A DNA stretch of 64,000 bases from Tricholoma matsutake (GCA_026075535.2 AP026540.1:13745480-13809479); one strand, 5' to 3'. Counted from the first letter of the stretch, positions 32,959-45,309 are shown. Program-made: numbers and translations. The notes: generated by a model from the letters alone, not told the origin.

Positions 32959-33411
32959 TTGACAAGGCTAAAAGGTGAGATTGCGGGCTTCTTGAAGCTT
33001 TTGACGCTATGTACGTTTCAGCCTGAGTTCTTCGCAAAGGCTCGACTTCTCAAGCGCGATCGGTTCCAGGCTCTTGAACCCCAGACTAAAGTAAAATTAT
33101 GGGGGCGAAGGATCGGTTTTGAGGTCATAGGCTCGTACGGGCATTTTGTAAGTCTTTCTTGTGATTGGGATTTCACGTTCGATACCGATGATGTGTGTTT
33201 AGAACACACAGGGTGGGCAACGGAGACACGGAGGGGAACATGTGCGACTATTCTATATTCGCTTTCTATACACGAACTGGTGAGACGAGCACGGGTCGGC
33301 GTACGTACTGATGAGTTCGACGTTAACAAGGCCTTCATTCTCACCGTATGGTATGTTCATTTTCTCTATTTTTCGCGCGTTATTATCTCACCTCAATTTT
33401 CTGCATCGTAG
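32959..33411 (+). CDS. hypothetical protein fragment
   Basis: A 150-codon frame from 32959 includes PQTKVKLWGRRIGFEVIGSY and ends soon after a possible intron at about 33350. No family recognised. It directly precedes the ABC transporter relic on the same strand, but there is no sign that it belongs to it. Confidence 0.3.
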   Translation: MTRLKGEIAGFLKLLTLCTFQPEFFAKARLLKRDRFQALEPQTKVKLWGRRIGFEVIGSYGHFVSLSCDWDFTFDTDDVCLEHTGWATETRRGTCATILYSLSIHELVRRARVGVRTDEFDVNKAFILTVWYVHFLYFSRVIISPQFSAS

Positions 33412-33849
33412 AGCCTTGATCCACCCGCTCTATCTATCCTAACCTCAACAACGCGCAATGCGCCCACCACCGTTCGCCTCATCCCTCATCTCCCCTCATC
33501 CCCTACTTCGCCCCACCCCACCCTGATTCCTACAATACTACAACTCCTTAATACAAATTTCCAGCATTACCACCTCAATAACGGCAATGACACCCAAGAA
33601 CCACACAGACAACACTTATCCTCAATCGATCACGACCCATCTATTTCCTCGGAGTCAAGAGATCCCGAACATGTATAATTACTCTCATCGAAAAACCTGT
33701 ACCGCCACATCACGCCCATGCACACGCCCATTTTCTGGTTGTCGAGGAGGAAATAGGACGTTGACAACCTTGCCGAGGGCCTGGGAGCCAGGAGCAGATC
33801 GTATCACCACCCTCTCACCTCCGCCTACCCAAAGCCCATATTCGCACCC

Positions 33850-35330
33850 ACCTTCTGCCCGTATTCACCTTCATGGATGGCAATATTGAGGCTGGCGACG
33901 CTGACGTCATGGCGGTATTCTGGGCATGCTTGATTGCAACAAGCAATCTCCAAATGTGCATCCCCCAATTCATCCTCCTCAAAAAAGGTAAATTCGCAGC
34001 AGTAGCTCTCCTCTCCCTCCTCGAAGATTCTACGTCCACACGTCCACACCCACATCTGTGCAACCCCAACAACCCCACCCCTTCGAAAACCTATACCGAC
34101 GATTTTGTCCTTCTCCCACGTTTTATTCAAACCACCCCTCCTCCCCGTCTTACTAACAGATCTCTCCCTCTCCCTCCCTCCCAGGAACTAACATTCATTG
34201 TTGGCTCTTCTGGGTCCAGAAAATCCACCATCGCACTACTCCTTCTCAGGATGTACCTCCCCAATTCTGGGACAATCCACCTCGACAACACCGACGTACA
34301 TCTCGATCCCAGCTGGATCCACGAGAACATATGTGGGATTGGGCAGGGCATAGGGGGAGGGGATGATATCTTACTCAGAAGAAGCATCTGGGAAAACGTG
34401 GCTATGTGTGTGGGGGCACAACGAGGGAGATGGTGTAGGAGGCTTGTAGAGCAACACTTTTCCATCCATGAGTTTGTCCGGAATTTGGGGGAAGGATATG
34501 CGATACTGCTGGCAGGAGATGGAGCAGGTGTTGTTGCATTGAGTGGGCAGAAGCAGAGGCTGGCTATTGCCAGGGCGTGGCTGAAGAATCTGCCCGTACT
34601 TGTTGTTGGTCAGTTTTCCATTGCTATTCCTATTTGTTGATCAGGTGATAATTTCTTTCGACCAGACGAAGCAACATCATCGTTAGACCCCACTTCTCGC
34701 ATTTTAGTATTCAAAGCTCTGAAACGCTGGTGAAGGAACAAGATGACGATTGTCATCACTCACGATCTTTCTAAGATAGGATCGAAGGATTTCGTGTATG
34801 TGCTCAAGGAGGGGACGGTCGTTATGCAGTTTTTGTGCAGGTTTCGGTATGATGAGCAGGGTGGTGGTGAGTTTAGGTAAGAGAGATGGTCGAGGCACAA
34901 CTCAGGACGTGTGGGTTCCTTCTTGAAAAGAGCCCTCTTGACCTTGGCCCATCTCACGGGAACGTTGATGATGACAACGAACCCTCAACCGCTATTAAAG
35001 TTTCAACTGAAGCATCAATCCCTCGCCCTTCCCTCCCTTTTGAGGATGCGATCGCAAAAGCACTTTCTACTGGCGTGCATGGTGTGGCTAGTGGCCTCAT
35101 CTACATTGCCGAGGCATTGTTGCTTTACGTTGGCGCGGTGCTTGTCGCAAGGGGCGCGTATACCTATCATCAGATGGTGGAGGCTTTGGCACTCATTGTA
35201 TTCGCGGTCTCTATCAGCTTGCAGCTCATGGCTTTCAGTAAGTTCATCCCCACACAGTTTTTTGTCGCCTTAAATGATCTCCTTAATACAGCTCAACGCA
35301 TCATTCTTTGGCTGTTAGTTTTCTAGTCGG
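33850..35330 (+). pseudogene. Ste6-like ABC transporter (pheromone-exporter type), broken
   Basis: Segments of an ABCB half-duplicated transporter appear in order. A membrane-domain piece carries DADVMAVFWACLIATSNLQM (about 33895-33960). A nucleotide-binding domain follows, with Walker A GSSGSRKST (the last Gly changed to Arg), the signature as LSGQKQRLAIARAWL, and Walker B split by an intron before DEATSSLDPTSRILVFK (about 34666-34720). H-loop IVITHDL comes next. A second membrane segment (YVGAVLVARGAYTYHQMVE) lies near 35130-35190. Family members pump the farnesylated a-type mating pheromone or drugs across the plasma membrane. The altered Walker A and signature, the missing first half and the frame jumps indicate a relic. 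Confidence 0.7.
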
Positions 35331-36543
35331 GTAAGACATGTCTCGACGACTTGCTGTACTATGCCGTGTAGGACAACTTTCTTATTACTTGGTTCTTTGG
35401 TTTACGTATCACTGGTCGTGATGTCATCGCCTTGTCGGGCAGCGAATCAAGCTTAATCAAGGGTGCCTCACTTTAACTTCGCATTAGTTCTTCAGGGTTG
35501 ACGGTGTTTTTGCGTCTGTGGGTTATAACATGGTAATTTGAATCGTCTCACACTTTCCAAGAAATAAATTCATAACCGATTGCATACAAAAATATAACCA
35601 CCCTCAGGCTGTCCTGTTTTCGAAGCTCTGCTGGAAGGATCTCAATTTTTCTGCCATTGAGATGGAGGCGACACCACTTTCTGGCGTTAACCGGCCTGCC
35701 TGTCAATCGGTCCCGAACAGATCAGCGTCAGATAAATAATGACCCTCATGAGTGCCTGCACTGATAAGTTGTAATACAGTGTCAGATGATAAATGATAAT
35801 TGATAGTGTATTCCGTCCTCGACCGAGCCGATTCAATGCTCCTTTACAGTTTACTGGTGTGCTTAGCCCACGGTCGCCCCTCAACGTGGATGCTAACTTC
35901 TCTTTGATGGACCTTTGTTGTTAAGCTCACAAGCCACGGTACCCGGTGTACTTGGCATGTCGGCGGTTCCTTCCCAGTTTTCGGCATACTTTGCATACAC
36001 CATGGGCTCTGTTCTCTCGAAGTTGGGTTTATTATTTGAATCTGTAATCGTGGGAATCCCTGACCACGGAAATGACGACACGGGTACGACGACAATGAAG
36101 ATGACAACAAGCGAGACGACGGCACAGGCATGATGGTGACAAGCAACGTCGTCCACTACAAACGACGGCAGGGGGAGCAAGGAACAGGGTGACGAACAGA
36201 AGACCCGGACGATAGGAAGACGACGACAACATGGACGTGGCCGCCACTCCCTCGCGTTTGTCGCATGGGCTTGTTTTGTTTTGTTTCTCTCATTACTTAA
36301 TTTCGTGGCCCTATCTATCTTACCGCTTCACTCTGGTGGTGGAGTGAGAAGGACAGAGAGATAGGATATCAAATAGTTGTGGTAAATCACTCGATCTTCA
36401 CATGTATATATATATCCTTAGTACAACATCGATGAATCAGGACCCTAACCTATTTCTTATTCTCATGAGAGTGAAGAGTTCCAATAAAACATTATCTCGA
36501 AGACCATGTTGGTAAGCAATTCCCAAACTCGACACATGTAACG
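35331..36543. other. intergenic region, no convincing gene
   Basis: Mostly unique AT-rich sequence. The segment 36060-36235 is rich in gacgac/gacaac triplets, similar in style to the low-complexity stretch of module A but not a copy of it. Short frames (for example 35915-36133) are not convincing. Confidence 0.45.
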
Positions 36544-38516
36544 TTAAACATGGCTGAAAACTTCTGAAATCTCTAGCAATCCATCGTAGTTTTCATCCCT
36601 TGCTGCCTTATAAAACTGTCCCCATATTTTAGAACTCTCGATATCCCTCCACATTTGTAGTACCCTCAATGTCTCGGGATTTTGATCATCATCAGCTCGG
36701 ATGTTCCCTGCATTGAACTCATCAAATCGTTGTGGGAACAATAAGTGAAGGACCACCAGGATACATGCGAAAAGGTCATCTGCAGGTTCGGGCACATATG
36801 CTTGCTCCTGTGACTGAAGAAGTCGCCTTGGCCAGCAGATATAGCCACCTGAGTAGTCAACTTCATTGCCAGTGGAGTGATTTCGCTCTGAATCGAAAGC
36901 CGTTTCGTAATCGATGATTACCACATTGATATCGTTCCGCTCGCGCTTAAGAATTAGATTGGATAGACGGATGTCTCGATGGATGATTCCTCGACTATGC
37001 AGGTATCTCAAGCCATCTATCATGCCCCGGACAATTTTGCGTGATACGGCCGCTGGCTCTCCCGGTAAGACAGGTTCTCCTATCGGCACGATTCCTAGCT
37101 CCCCGGATCCACGAGTCCACACTATTTCAGGGATATGTAGGCAATTGGCGTCGCGTAACTTTTGCAGGACGGTGATCTCGTTGTCCAAAGAACGACTATC
37201 ATGCGTAATCTTCAGCACAAATTGATTCTTTTGTTCCCGGTATCGAACCGGGGGAAACCATGTAGGAGTGTTCTTGTCAGTTTGACGTCGAGTGGGCGTA
37301 CGTCTTGGCACCGTATCATCCTCCAGTAGGGGACCACGTTTCTTCACAGAAAGCAGGAAATAATGTTTGCCTAAAGCGAGGACAGAGAATTTAGGATATA
37401 ATGCTTCATCGAGCGAAGGAATCGTTGCTCGCAACTGTGAGGCAGACGATGTTTCGGCAAAGATGATGGCGTCCGCAAGGGATGAGCAAGGATACTCTTC
37501 AATTTTCGGGCCTTTCTCCTCGAACACGGCGTCGTAAACCCAGGAAGAGGAATAGTTTGATAAGACCCCCATAAAGCGTGATCGATGTGGTTGCTTCTCG
37601 CGTACGGTATTGAAATAATCCAACATCTGTCCGCAAAACGCCGCCGTTCGTGGTTCGACGCTAGGTAACTTGAACTCCAGGAAATACCGAACGGAATAGG
37701 GGAGGCGAGCGTCATCATATGTGGCAATGCTGACGTCTGCGTAGAAATCGTTGTGCTGATGGGTGTCCACTACGAGATTATCTTTCGTCTCTTTGTAAAG
37801 ACCGTCTCTGATTGCACAAATGAGGTCTGGATACATGTCAAGCTCTTTAGTCCAAGTTTTTTCCTTCAATGCTGAGAGCTTCGATGCGAGGATGTTTCTG
37901 CGCGGGTGCTGCTGTTCCTGGATTATCATATTCTGGCCGACACGCCCAGTGTCTTGTAGGCGTTTCCAGGCCTGCGAACGGGTGACGGATCCTTGAAAGA
38001 GTTTGAATATAAAAAGGGTATGATGCCGAAAGTTCACTTACCCCATTTCCGACCTGTCTCAGCTCTTCTCGTTTCACGGAGGGCAGTAGCGATGTCGGCG
38101 GATTCCTCTAATCGCTGGATGGCTTCATCTTTCTCTGCTATCCTTTTATCCTTCTCCGCCACCATCCTTTCCTTCTCCGCCACCATCCTTTCCTTCTCCG
38201 CCACCATCCTTTCCTTCTCGCCAATCCTATCATTGAATAGTCTGACCGAACCCAAATACCAATCGATGATCTGGAAGAAACAGGTTATCTATAAATTATC
38301 GAATCCGCAGCAAGGACTCACAATTGTGAGCAATAGGTTGACACCCTTTGACTGTTGCGGGCTTAGATCTACTGGACGGGATAAAACCGTCAAATGTGTG
38401 ACAGGATGACAGATATGCTGACCTTCTGGGTAGACTGCGTGAATAAGTTCGATAGAAATGCTCTGAGTGGGTACCAGGCGAGTGATCTCAGTGAGATGGG
38501 TGATAATTTGGTCCAT
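36544..38516 (-). CDS. coiled coil + PD-(D/E)XK-like nuclease + protein-kinase-like protein
   Basis: Four exons (38423-38516, 38322-38371, 38042-38270, 36544-37991) separated by 50-51 nt introns give 606 residues in frame. Residues about 65-100 form a coiled coil with tandem EKERMVA repeats. Residues about 170-275 resemble a restriction-endonuclease fold: NDFYADVSI (Asp), FLEFKLPS (E-x-K, about 229-231), then CGQMLDYF (motif IV Gln). The C-terminal part is kinase-like: FVLKITH (Lys about 385), LDNEITVL (αC Glu about 396), HRDIRLSN (catalytic Asp and Asn about 464-469) and IIDYE in place of DFG. The kinase resembles fungal FunK1 types. REase-plus-kinase combinations are known in Crinkler-type eukaryotic effectors and in NLR-like modules. 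No break seen. Confidence 0.75.
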
Positions 38517-38902
38517 GGCGGGAGTTGAATTTATCCAGGCCCCAGGATTCTTGTCAACTATCTTCGGATTGTCAGCAGTGGGAGACGCAAGGTTAGACAG
38601 AACATGAACGGTTACTTATTTGAAGACGCTCACACGTGACTATGTTCATCTCGCAATCACCGGCAGCTTCGCCATTCCAAGGGATCTTCACGCGCAGTTC
38701 GGTGCACATAATTTTTTGCACCGAATTCCCTTGCATTGACCAATTTTCCGTTTCGGTGACCACACTTGTTGTTTTGCGCCTAATTCGGCGACCATATTTA
38801 GTTTTTTGGTGACCGATTTCTTAATTTTTCTGACACTTTATTTTTTGTACAGATTTAACGTCATAACTCGACTGGCCCCAAGATGGCGCGGATACAGTAA
38901 CG
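38517..38902. other. intergenic, AT-rich
   Basis: Upstream region of the kinase-like gene, with repeated ttttccgtttcggtgacc-like words at 38740-38830. No gene or clear promoter element can be named. Confidence 0.4.
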
Positions 38903-39562
38903 TTGGACTCTACGGCAAACGTGGCAAGCTTACGCAAAGCTATCGCACCCAATGTGTTGGACCCTTTCCGTCCCGAAAAACCAGTTCATGTCGCCGACAT
39001 TGATATTGGCAGGTATGTGGGTACGTCAGCGAGAAGGGTGAAGCAAATGCTAACACAGTTGACCCAGCTGAAATTTGCTCACGTCCATGAAATAGCTGAT
39101 GCCGCGAGGTGGGCAAAGCTTGTGACGGACTATGGCAAGAAACTGTCCGAGTTCGCCTCGTATGTCGATCAGTCTGTTTCAATAGCAGAAATTCTACCGG
39201 GTCGAAAATCTGATAAGCCTCTACTCAACTTGATCGTCGTGCGTAAAAGGAAGAGAGTATCTGACAGTGGTGTGGAGAATGAAGAAGAGGACCAGCTTGT
39301 GGCATTGAATGTGTACTCCAAACGTCAGCCTCCCTCTCCCCAGCCATGCATGACCACGCTTACACGCTCACTGGTTACGTTTCCCTACGGAACATTGCGC
39401 AATCCTCAAGCACAAAAACTCCATCTGCCGCCGCTGCATCAGTGTCTTTCCGAGAGTCACAAGCGAGGGAGCCCGATATTCGACGGACGCCTCTCAATCT
39501 CGATGATAATCAGAATCGCCGTGGTCGTCGTTCGTCAGGAGCGGCGGGTGGATGGGATTTAA
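38903..39562 (+). CDS. hypothetical protein
   Basis: A 219-codon frame starts MDSTANVASLRK. The first 100 residues look protein-like and helical (GTSARRVKQMLTQLTQLKF, KLVTDYGKKLSEFASYV). The later part, after about residue 145, is low-complexity and may be intron or untranslated sequence. No family recognised. Confidence 0.35.
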   Translation: MDSTANVASLRKAIAPNVLDPFRPEKPVHVADIDIGRYVGTSARRVKQMLTQLTQLKFAHVHEIADAARWAKLVTDYGKKLSEFASYVDQSVSIAEILPGRKSDKPLLNLIVVRKRKRVSDSGVENEEEDQLVALNVYSKRQPPSPQPCMTTLTRSLVTFPYGTLRNPQAQKLHLPPLHQCLSESHKRGSPIFDGRLSISMIIRIAVVVVRQERRVDGI

Positions 39563-39989
39563 AGGAGGAGTACGGAGGAAACCCGGGTGAAGGGAAAGGG
39601 GGAGAAGGAATGGGAGCAAGGAGGGACAGGGACATGCAGAGACGTCCTAAGATGGGGCGTCAGAAACTAGGAGTGCCGGGGAGATTTTGTGGAAACAGCC
39701 TGGCTTCGAACACATACCCAGCTGCAGATTTCCAATTTTCTACTATCACACCGGAATGTCCAATTTTCCTGCTCTTACACCGAGATAGTGCAGTTTCAGA
39801 TCAATAGCAGTGTCAACTACCCTATAGCTAACTTCCTGTGTCAAATCAGATACCTATATAGTTCCTCAGCCATTTAAACCTTTGTCTAATATCGCCTGCA
39901 TGATCGATATCAGCAGTCGGAGGATCGACGGAAGCAAGAGTAATATCAGCGTAGCGTGTGGGCGGCTGGTTGATTCTCCTTCTCATCCT

Positions 39990-40672
39990 CTTCTCCTTTC
40001 TTCCTGCAATCTCGGTATGTCACCAAAGGTACTGTGGGATCGGCCTGTCATGGCAATGAAGTGGAATAGTGCTCATAGGGTTTTCGGCATTGTTAGCAAT
40101 TTTGTGATGTTGATATCCCTTCCTCTGGTTTTGTTGCGTAAGATTTGTCTAGTGGCATGGTGTGCAGGGCAATGTAGCATGAGATTTTCAACAGTTTTGT
40201 TGTGCTGTAGGCATGCAGGGCATATTGGTGAGTCAGCTTTTCCTATGTGATGTAAATGCTTAGCGAGTGGTGTGTGTCCTGTTCTCAACTGTGTTAAGAT
40301 GCTGGTGGCCTTCCTTGGCAGGGCTGCAATCAGGGTGAGGTATTTCTTTGACATGCATATGGTGGTTGGGTCCATTTTCTTCATTCACTTGTGTCGTGGT
40401 GATTTCCGCCATATCTTTTGTGCTGCTCGCCATTTGAGCTTCTCCCTGTATGCCCACTTCATTGCGGATTTGCTCCGGGGCATCATTTTCTTCAGAAGTC
40501 GCGGGAGTCCATCTTGGTTGCTGCTTCCATCTGTTATCGCTTTCTTTGCTTCTTCATCTGCCCATTCGTTTCCTTCTATACCTTTGTGTCCTGGTGTCCA
40601 TCTAATTGGGATCCATATTCTGGGATGTTTTTTCCCCAGAATGTCTAGGGTTCCATGGAATACCTGCAATAC
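39990..40672 (-). mobile_element. LINE (non-LTR retrotransposon) 3' fragment: RNase H and zinc finger
   Basis: Minus-strand frames at 40385-40669 and 40073-40384 read as the end of a LINE ORF2. An RNase H motif IRWTPGHKGIEGNEWADEEA is followed by the terminal region with LTQLRTGHTPLAKHLHHIG and a zinc motif CPACLQHNKTVENLMLHC. The reading changes frame near 40385. All upstream RT and endonuclease sequence is missing, as expected for 5' truncation during target-primed insertion. Confidence 0.85.
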
Positions 40673-40960
40673 GACCCTTTAGAAAACACACCACGTGACA
40701 TTTTACAGATCTTTTACAGATCTTACGATCGATGTGCCCGATCCCAAATGCGCGTGTCGAACAATGAGAATTGGGCGCGGCAGAATTTGTATCGAATTTC
40801 TGATTTAGTTCATGTACATGGTATTAGAATTGGAATCCTTCCAAGTATGCTGGCTCATGCGCCGCCGCTTGTGTTCCCCAATGTCACCTCCAACTGAAGA
40901 CCTTGTTGAGGATGCCGGCCATCTTGTGGTGGACTCCTCCTTTTCTGTCGATGAGTTCCA

Positions 40961-41271
40961 TCATGTCCGAGAAACAACACTTGAGGGTTTTGCTCTCCTC
41001 CGCAGTATAGTAAACCTAGAATAAGAATAAAGTTTGCACGCATGGATCTTGAGTGGGACTTCCATCCCTCGGAATTGAAATGCCACATACACGATCACCT
41101 TCTTCCTCACTCTCGTCCCCCTCAAAGTGATTTCTTTCTTCTCCTGTGTCCTCTTCAATGGGGGCCCCTTCAACATTTGTCACACTATGCTCATCTGTCA
41201 CCACTTCCCTCTGTTCCATATCCGATTCTTGCTGACTCTGATGCCTATTCATTTCTGTCAGTGGTAGTTGG
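40961..41271 (-). pseudogene. hypothetical acidic frame cut by the gypsy LTR
   Basis: A minus-strand frame (MNRHQSQQESDMEQ, acidic) begins next to the LTR at 41272. It may be an exon of a gene interrupted by the insertion, or part of an older element. No function can be given. Confidence 0.25.
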
Positions 41272-41673
41272 TGTTAGGGCGACACCCACTATCTGCTAGC
41301 TAAGACCATGCGGGTTCTCTCTACAAGAAGGGGGCGGGATCTGCGCGCGTGATGGGGAAATTGATGGTTTTGATGCGAGGGGTTATTAATAGGTAAGTTT
41401 GTTGAGATAGGCCTTTCACACCGAAAACGTAGGTGGAATACCTAAGAGAACACAACTGGGGTCCCCTAGGCATATATTTAGGGTTTATATACTATGTTAC
41501 ATATATTGTACATTGTTGTTACTGATGCACTCGTACATGTGCGTACATTTTGATGCGTGCGAAATAAAATTCTCACACTATCAAAATGTAGCGTCATTGG
41601 GCATCATGTAGCATAATTCGACATAATAAAATAAAAATGAAAGTTTATTAGGTAATGGGGTGGTTTCCTAACA
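41272..41673 (-). repeat. Ty3/gypsy 3' LTR (402 bp)
   Basis: On the element strand it begins TGTTAGGAAACC and ends GTCGCCCTAACA, giving 7-bp inverted ends TGTTAGG/CCTAACA. A polypurine tract (aaaaggggggtaa) abuts its start at 41674. The matching 5' LTR is absent from the window. Confidence 0.88.
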
Positions 41674-41684
41674 TTACCCCCCTT

Positions 41685-41960
41685 TTATGCCTCGACTTCC
41701 AGGTGAGAAAATATTATGTTTGTCCCCTCTGTGAAATTTTGGTAAGGCCGGAATTTCATCCCCTCATACACCATTCTCGCAATGCGATGCAGAGCATTCG
41801 GATTACATTTAAAGAATTGGGCGATCATGTTACGCACTCGCTTACAATTCTGTTCAGGTTCCCACGAATTATTTTCGTCGGTATAGTTTTTCCACTTTAT
41901 TAAGAACTCCAATTTCTTCCATCAAAGACATGAGTCTAGAATTTCTTCAACTATGTATTC
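41685..41960 (-). pseudogene. gypsy chromodomain
   Basis: EFLIKWKNYTDENNSWEPE is a clear chromodomain core, which in chromoviruses steers integration to heterochromatin by binding methylated histone H3. An upstream piece (APEYIVEEILDS) is in another frame, so an indel near 41920 breaks the domain. Confidence 0.85.
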
Positions 41961-42164
41961 TGGAGCACCTTCTACTATTATCGGAGGTTGCGGAGTAGTT
42001 TGTTGGCCAGGAATAGTGGGCAGACAGTAAGGGCGTAGGCGGGATACGTTAATCTCGGGATCAATCTTAAATGATCAGGGTAATTTTAGCACTACCGCAT
42101 TAGGTGAGATCACTTTAGAGATCGCATATGGGCCAACTTGTTTCTCTGTAAGTTTCTTCGAAGG

Positions 42165-43109
42165 TCATGGAATATTCAGGTCCTTGGTACTTAGCCATAC
42201 CAAGTCACCAACTTTGTACTCTGGAGCGTGTGCTTGAGTACGATCCGCGTGTCGCATCATGTCATCACATGCTTTCTTCAATGCCGCCTCTGCTTCCTCT
42301 TGTACCCTTTGCATCTTAGATACAAAATCTTCTACCGACTGTACTTTGACTTCCCTTCTGGGTTCTACTCCCATGCGAGGATGATATCCATAATTCGCAA
42401 AAAAGGGTGACATACGAGTAGCCGAATGGAATTTATTATTGTGGGAAAATTTGGCAATTGCCAACCATTCAGGCCAGTCAGTTTGTCGGTAGTTGACAAA
42501 CATACGTAGGTACTGCTCCAACTCCTGATTCATTCTCTCTGTCTGCCCATCAGTCTGCGGGTGATATGCCATAGATAATTTAGTTTGAATTCCCAATATG
42601 TTGTTTAGTTCTCACATAAATGTGAAAGCAAATTGTGGTCCACGATCGGAGATAACGGTATTGGGTAACCCATGTAACTGCCATACCTGATTTAGATAGA
42701 GGCGCGCCAAGCCCAATGATGAGGTTTCTGTAGTAGTAGGAATAATATGGACCTCCTTTGTAAAGCGGTTGCATACTACAAATATTGCATTGTACCCTTG
42801 AGCCTCAGGTAATCCGGTAATAAAATCCACAGATATATCTCGCCATGGCACTTTAGGTATAGGGTTCGGCATTAATTTTCCTACAGGTTTCTCTGGAAAT
42901 TTCTTTCCCCTCATGCACATATCACATCCATCCACATACCCCAACACATACTTCGAAATTCTGGGCCACCAATAATTTCTCATTACTAATTCCAACGTCT
43001 TCCATCTTCTTGGGTGTCCGGCAATCGGCATATTGTGATGTAACCGGACAATCTCCCTTCGCAAATCCTGATCCTTTGGTACATACACTTTTCCTTGAAA
43101 CAACACCAA
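42165..43109 (-). pseudogene. gypsy integrase (two frames)
   Basis: Frame 42612-43109 holds the HHCC zinc region (HHNMPIAGHPRRWKT ... CDMC) and the first catalytic Asp (VDFITGLP) and second Asp (NTVISDRGPQF). Frame 42165-42596 continues with AYHPQTDGQTERMNQELEQY, supplying the Glu, and the C-terminal barrel (YKVGDLVWLS). A stop around 42600-42611 separates them. Confidence 0.9.
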
Positions 43110-43124
43110 CCCTTGTTCCTCAGC

Positions 43125-44096
43125 TCATTCATCGCCTTTGATATTACCTTTCTTCTCTCCCTTCAGAGCTTTCACGGCTTCCACTACTTCATCATCCATT
43201 TCCGAACATTGTCTAATTTTAGACAACATTTCCATTTCCGAGCTATCTATTAATGGATGCCCTTGACGCATAGCGCAAATGTGAAAGTATTCAGGTTTGA
43301 GTAAGGTAACATTTTTATTGTCCTCCTCCACCCCCCTTTTATGATCAATACGTCTGGATAAGGCATCTGCTTTCCTCATTAAGCTTCCCACTTTATGGAC
43401 CAAGTGAAAGTTGAAACGTGATAGGAATAGTGCCCAATGCACTTGCTGGCGATTAAGCTTTTTAGCGGACATGAAGTATTGCAGATTTTGATGATCCATC
43501 CAGATCTCAATTTGATGCATACATCCCTCCAAATAATGCCTCCACGCCTCCAATGCTTGTATTATCCCCAACATCTCTTTGTCATGCACATCACAATTCC
43601 TCTCCACATCATTCAACCCTTTTGACAAGTATGCACAAGGATGCCATTTGTCATCTTTGCACAGCATTGATAATACTGCTCCAGTAGCAAAATCGGATGC
43701 ATCGGATTCCACTCGCAAAGGGCATGTGAAATCTACTGGGGCTAATATTGGTCCCTCCACAAACTTCCTCTTCAACTCCTCAAATGCTGTCTGCTGCTGC
43801 TCTCTCCACCTCCACACTACTCCCTTTTGCGTAAGGTTATGTAAGGGTGCAGCAATTTTAGAAAAATTGTGCACAAAGCGACGATAATAATTTGCGAGTC
43901 CCAAGAAGGCTTGAACCTCCTTGACATGGGTGGGTGCAGGCCAATCTGTGATCGCCTGTACCTTGATCGGATCAATTTTGATCCCGTCAGGGCCGATCAA
44001 TAATCCTAGGAACTCAATCTTGCTTGCCCCAAACACACACTTCTCTGGTTTCAAAAATAGATCGTTCTCCGCCAACCTCCATAACACCTCTTGCAC
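43125..44096 (-). pseudogene. gypsy RT C-terminal part and RNase H
   Basis: Contains the RT thumb/connection (FLGLLIGPDGIKIDP, VQAFLGLANYYRRFVHNFS) and RNase H (ESDASDFATGAVLS, DKEMLGIIQALEAWRHYLEG, MRKADALSRR). The RT catalytic FVDD region between this and the upstream frame (44100-44300) reads only in broken form. Confidence 0.9.
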
Positions 44097-44298
44097 TATT
44101 GCTTCATGATTCTGTGAATATCAGAATGTCGTCAATAAATATTATTACCATGCCTTTGTCTATTACGTCCTTGAAAATGTCGTTCATCATATTTTGAAAG
44201 GTCGGGGGACTATTAGTCATCCCAAAAAACATGACAAGTGGCTCAAAGGATCCTCAACGCGTGGCAAATGCAGCCTTCCACTCATCTCCTTTCTTTAT

Positions 44299-45303
44299 TC
44301 ATACATTGTTGTATCCCCATCGTAAATCCAATTTTGTAAAGACCTTGGCTTTTCCCACCTTGTCAATTATTTCTGAGATCAACAGCCGGGGGTACGCATT
44401 CTTCACTGTCCACTCATTCAAATACCTATAATCTGTACACATCCTCTTCCTTTGGTCTTTCTTTGGCACGAAGAATATTGGTGATGTCTGTGGTGATTTT
44501 GAAGGTCGTATATATCCTTTGTGCAATTGCTCCTTCAGGAATGCATCCACTTCTTCTTGTTCCATCGGAGATAACAGATATACCTTTGACTTCTTTGGCA
44601 CAAACCCTGGCTTCATCTCAATCACATGATCCCATGGCTTCCACACCAGCATTTGCTCAGACTCCTTCTTCTGGAACACTGACAGATGTTCATGATACAC
44701 TTTTGGCACCCATTCCTCCACTGGCTTCTCCACCTTCACAATATTCTTGTCCCATGACTGTCCTCCACGAATTGTTCTAAAGGTTTGCTTCTGCTCTTCT
44801 TTCTCAATCATGATTGGAACTTCCCCATTTGGCATTTCCTCATCCTCCACTTCCTCCATCGTAACAGAATACTTCCTCGGACATTCTTTCTCTTTCTTTT
44901 TCCTTTTTTCTTTCTTCATCTTTCTCCCATACACATTACATTCCTTAGGACAACGAGTCATTTGTACTTTCCCTGTTTTCCAATCAATTTTGGGATTATG
45001 CTTCCGTAACCACGGACATCCTATTATTAGATTGGTTTTCCCAAGATCGCACACTTCGAATATGGCTCGCTCCTGATGCTCCTGATACTTTAGTACCATA
45101 GTCACCTCCTCCTTGATAGTTCCTCCACGATTGACTGTTCTGTCAATATTGTACACCATTATAGGTTGCACCAGCTTGCATGTGTTAATACTGTTTCTGG
45201 TAATTAAGGATCGATTAATAAATAATCCTGTAGCACCACTGTCAAGCAATGCTTCCACATCAATAGCTGCATGCATGTCCACTGTCTTCAGTCCCACAGT
45301 CAA
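44299..45303 (-). pseudogene. gypsy protease and RT N-terminal part
   Basis: Aspartic protease motif EALLDSGATGLFI is followed by a linker with a Lys-rich insertion (KKEKRKKKEKE) and RT motifs ([47 protein letters not shown]). The region 44390-44790 has a second, plus-strand copy at 24470-24855. Confidence 0.9.
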
Positions 45304-45309
45304 GGTGAT

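Noticed and set aside
40272..40682. Plus-strand hydrophobic frames over the LINE fragment
   Set aside because: They are antisense to clear RNase H and zinc-finger coding sequence of the LINE on the minus strand.
44747..45076. Plus-strand Phe/Ser-rich frames at the gypsy protease region
   Set aside because: They mirror the Lys-rich linker of the gypsy polyprotein on the minus strand.
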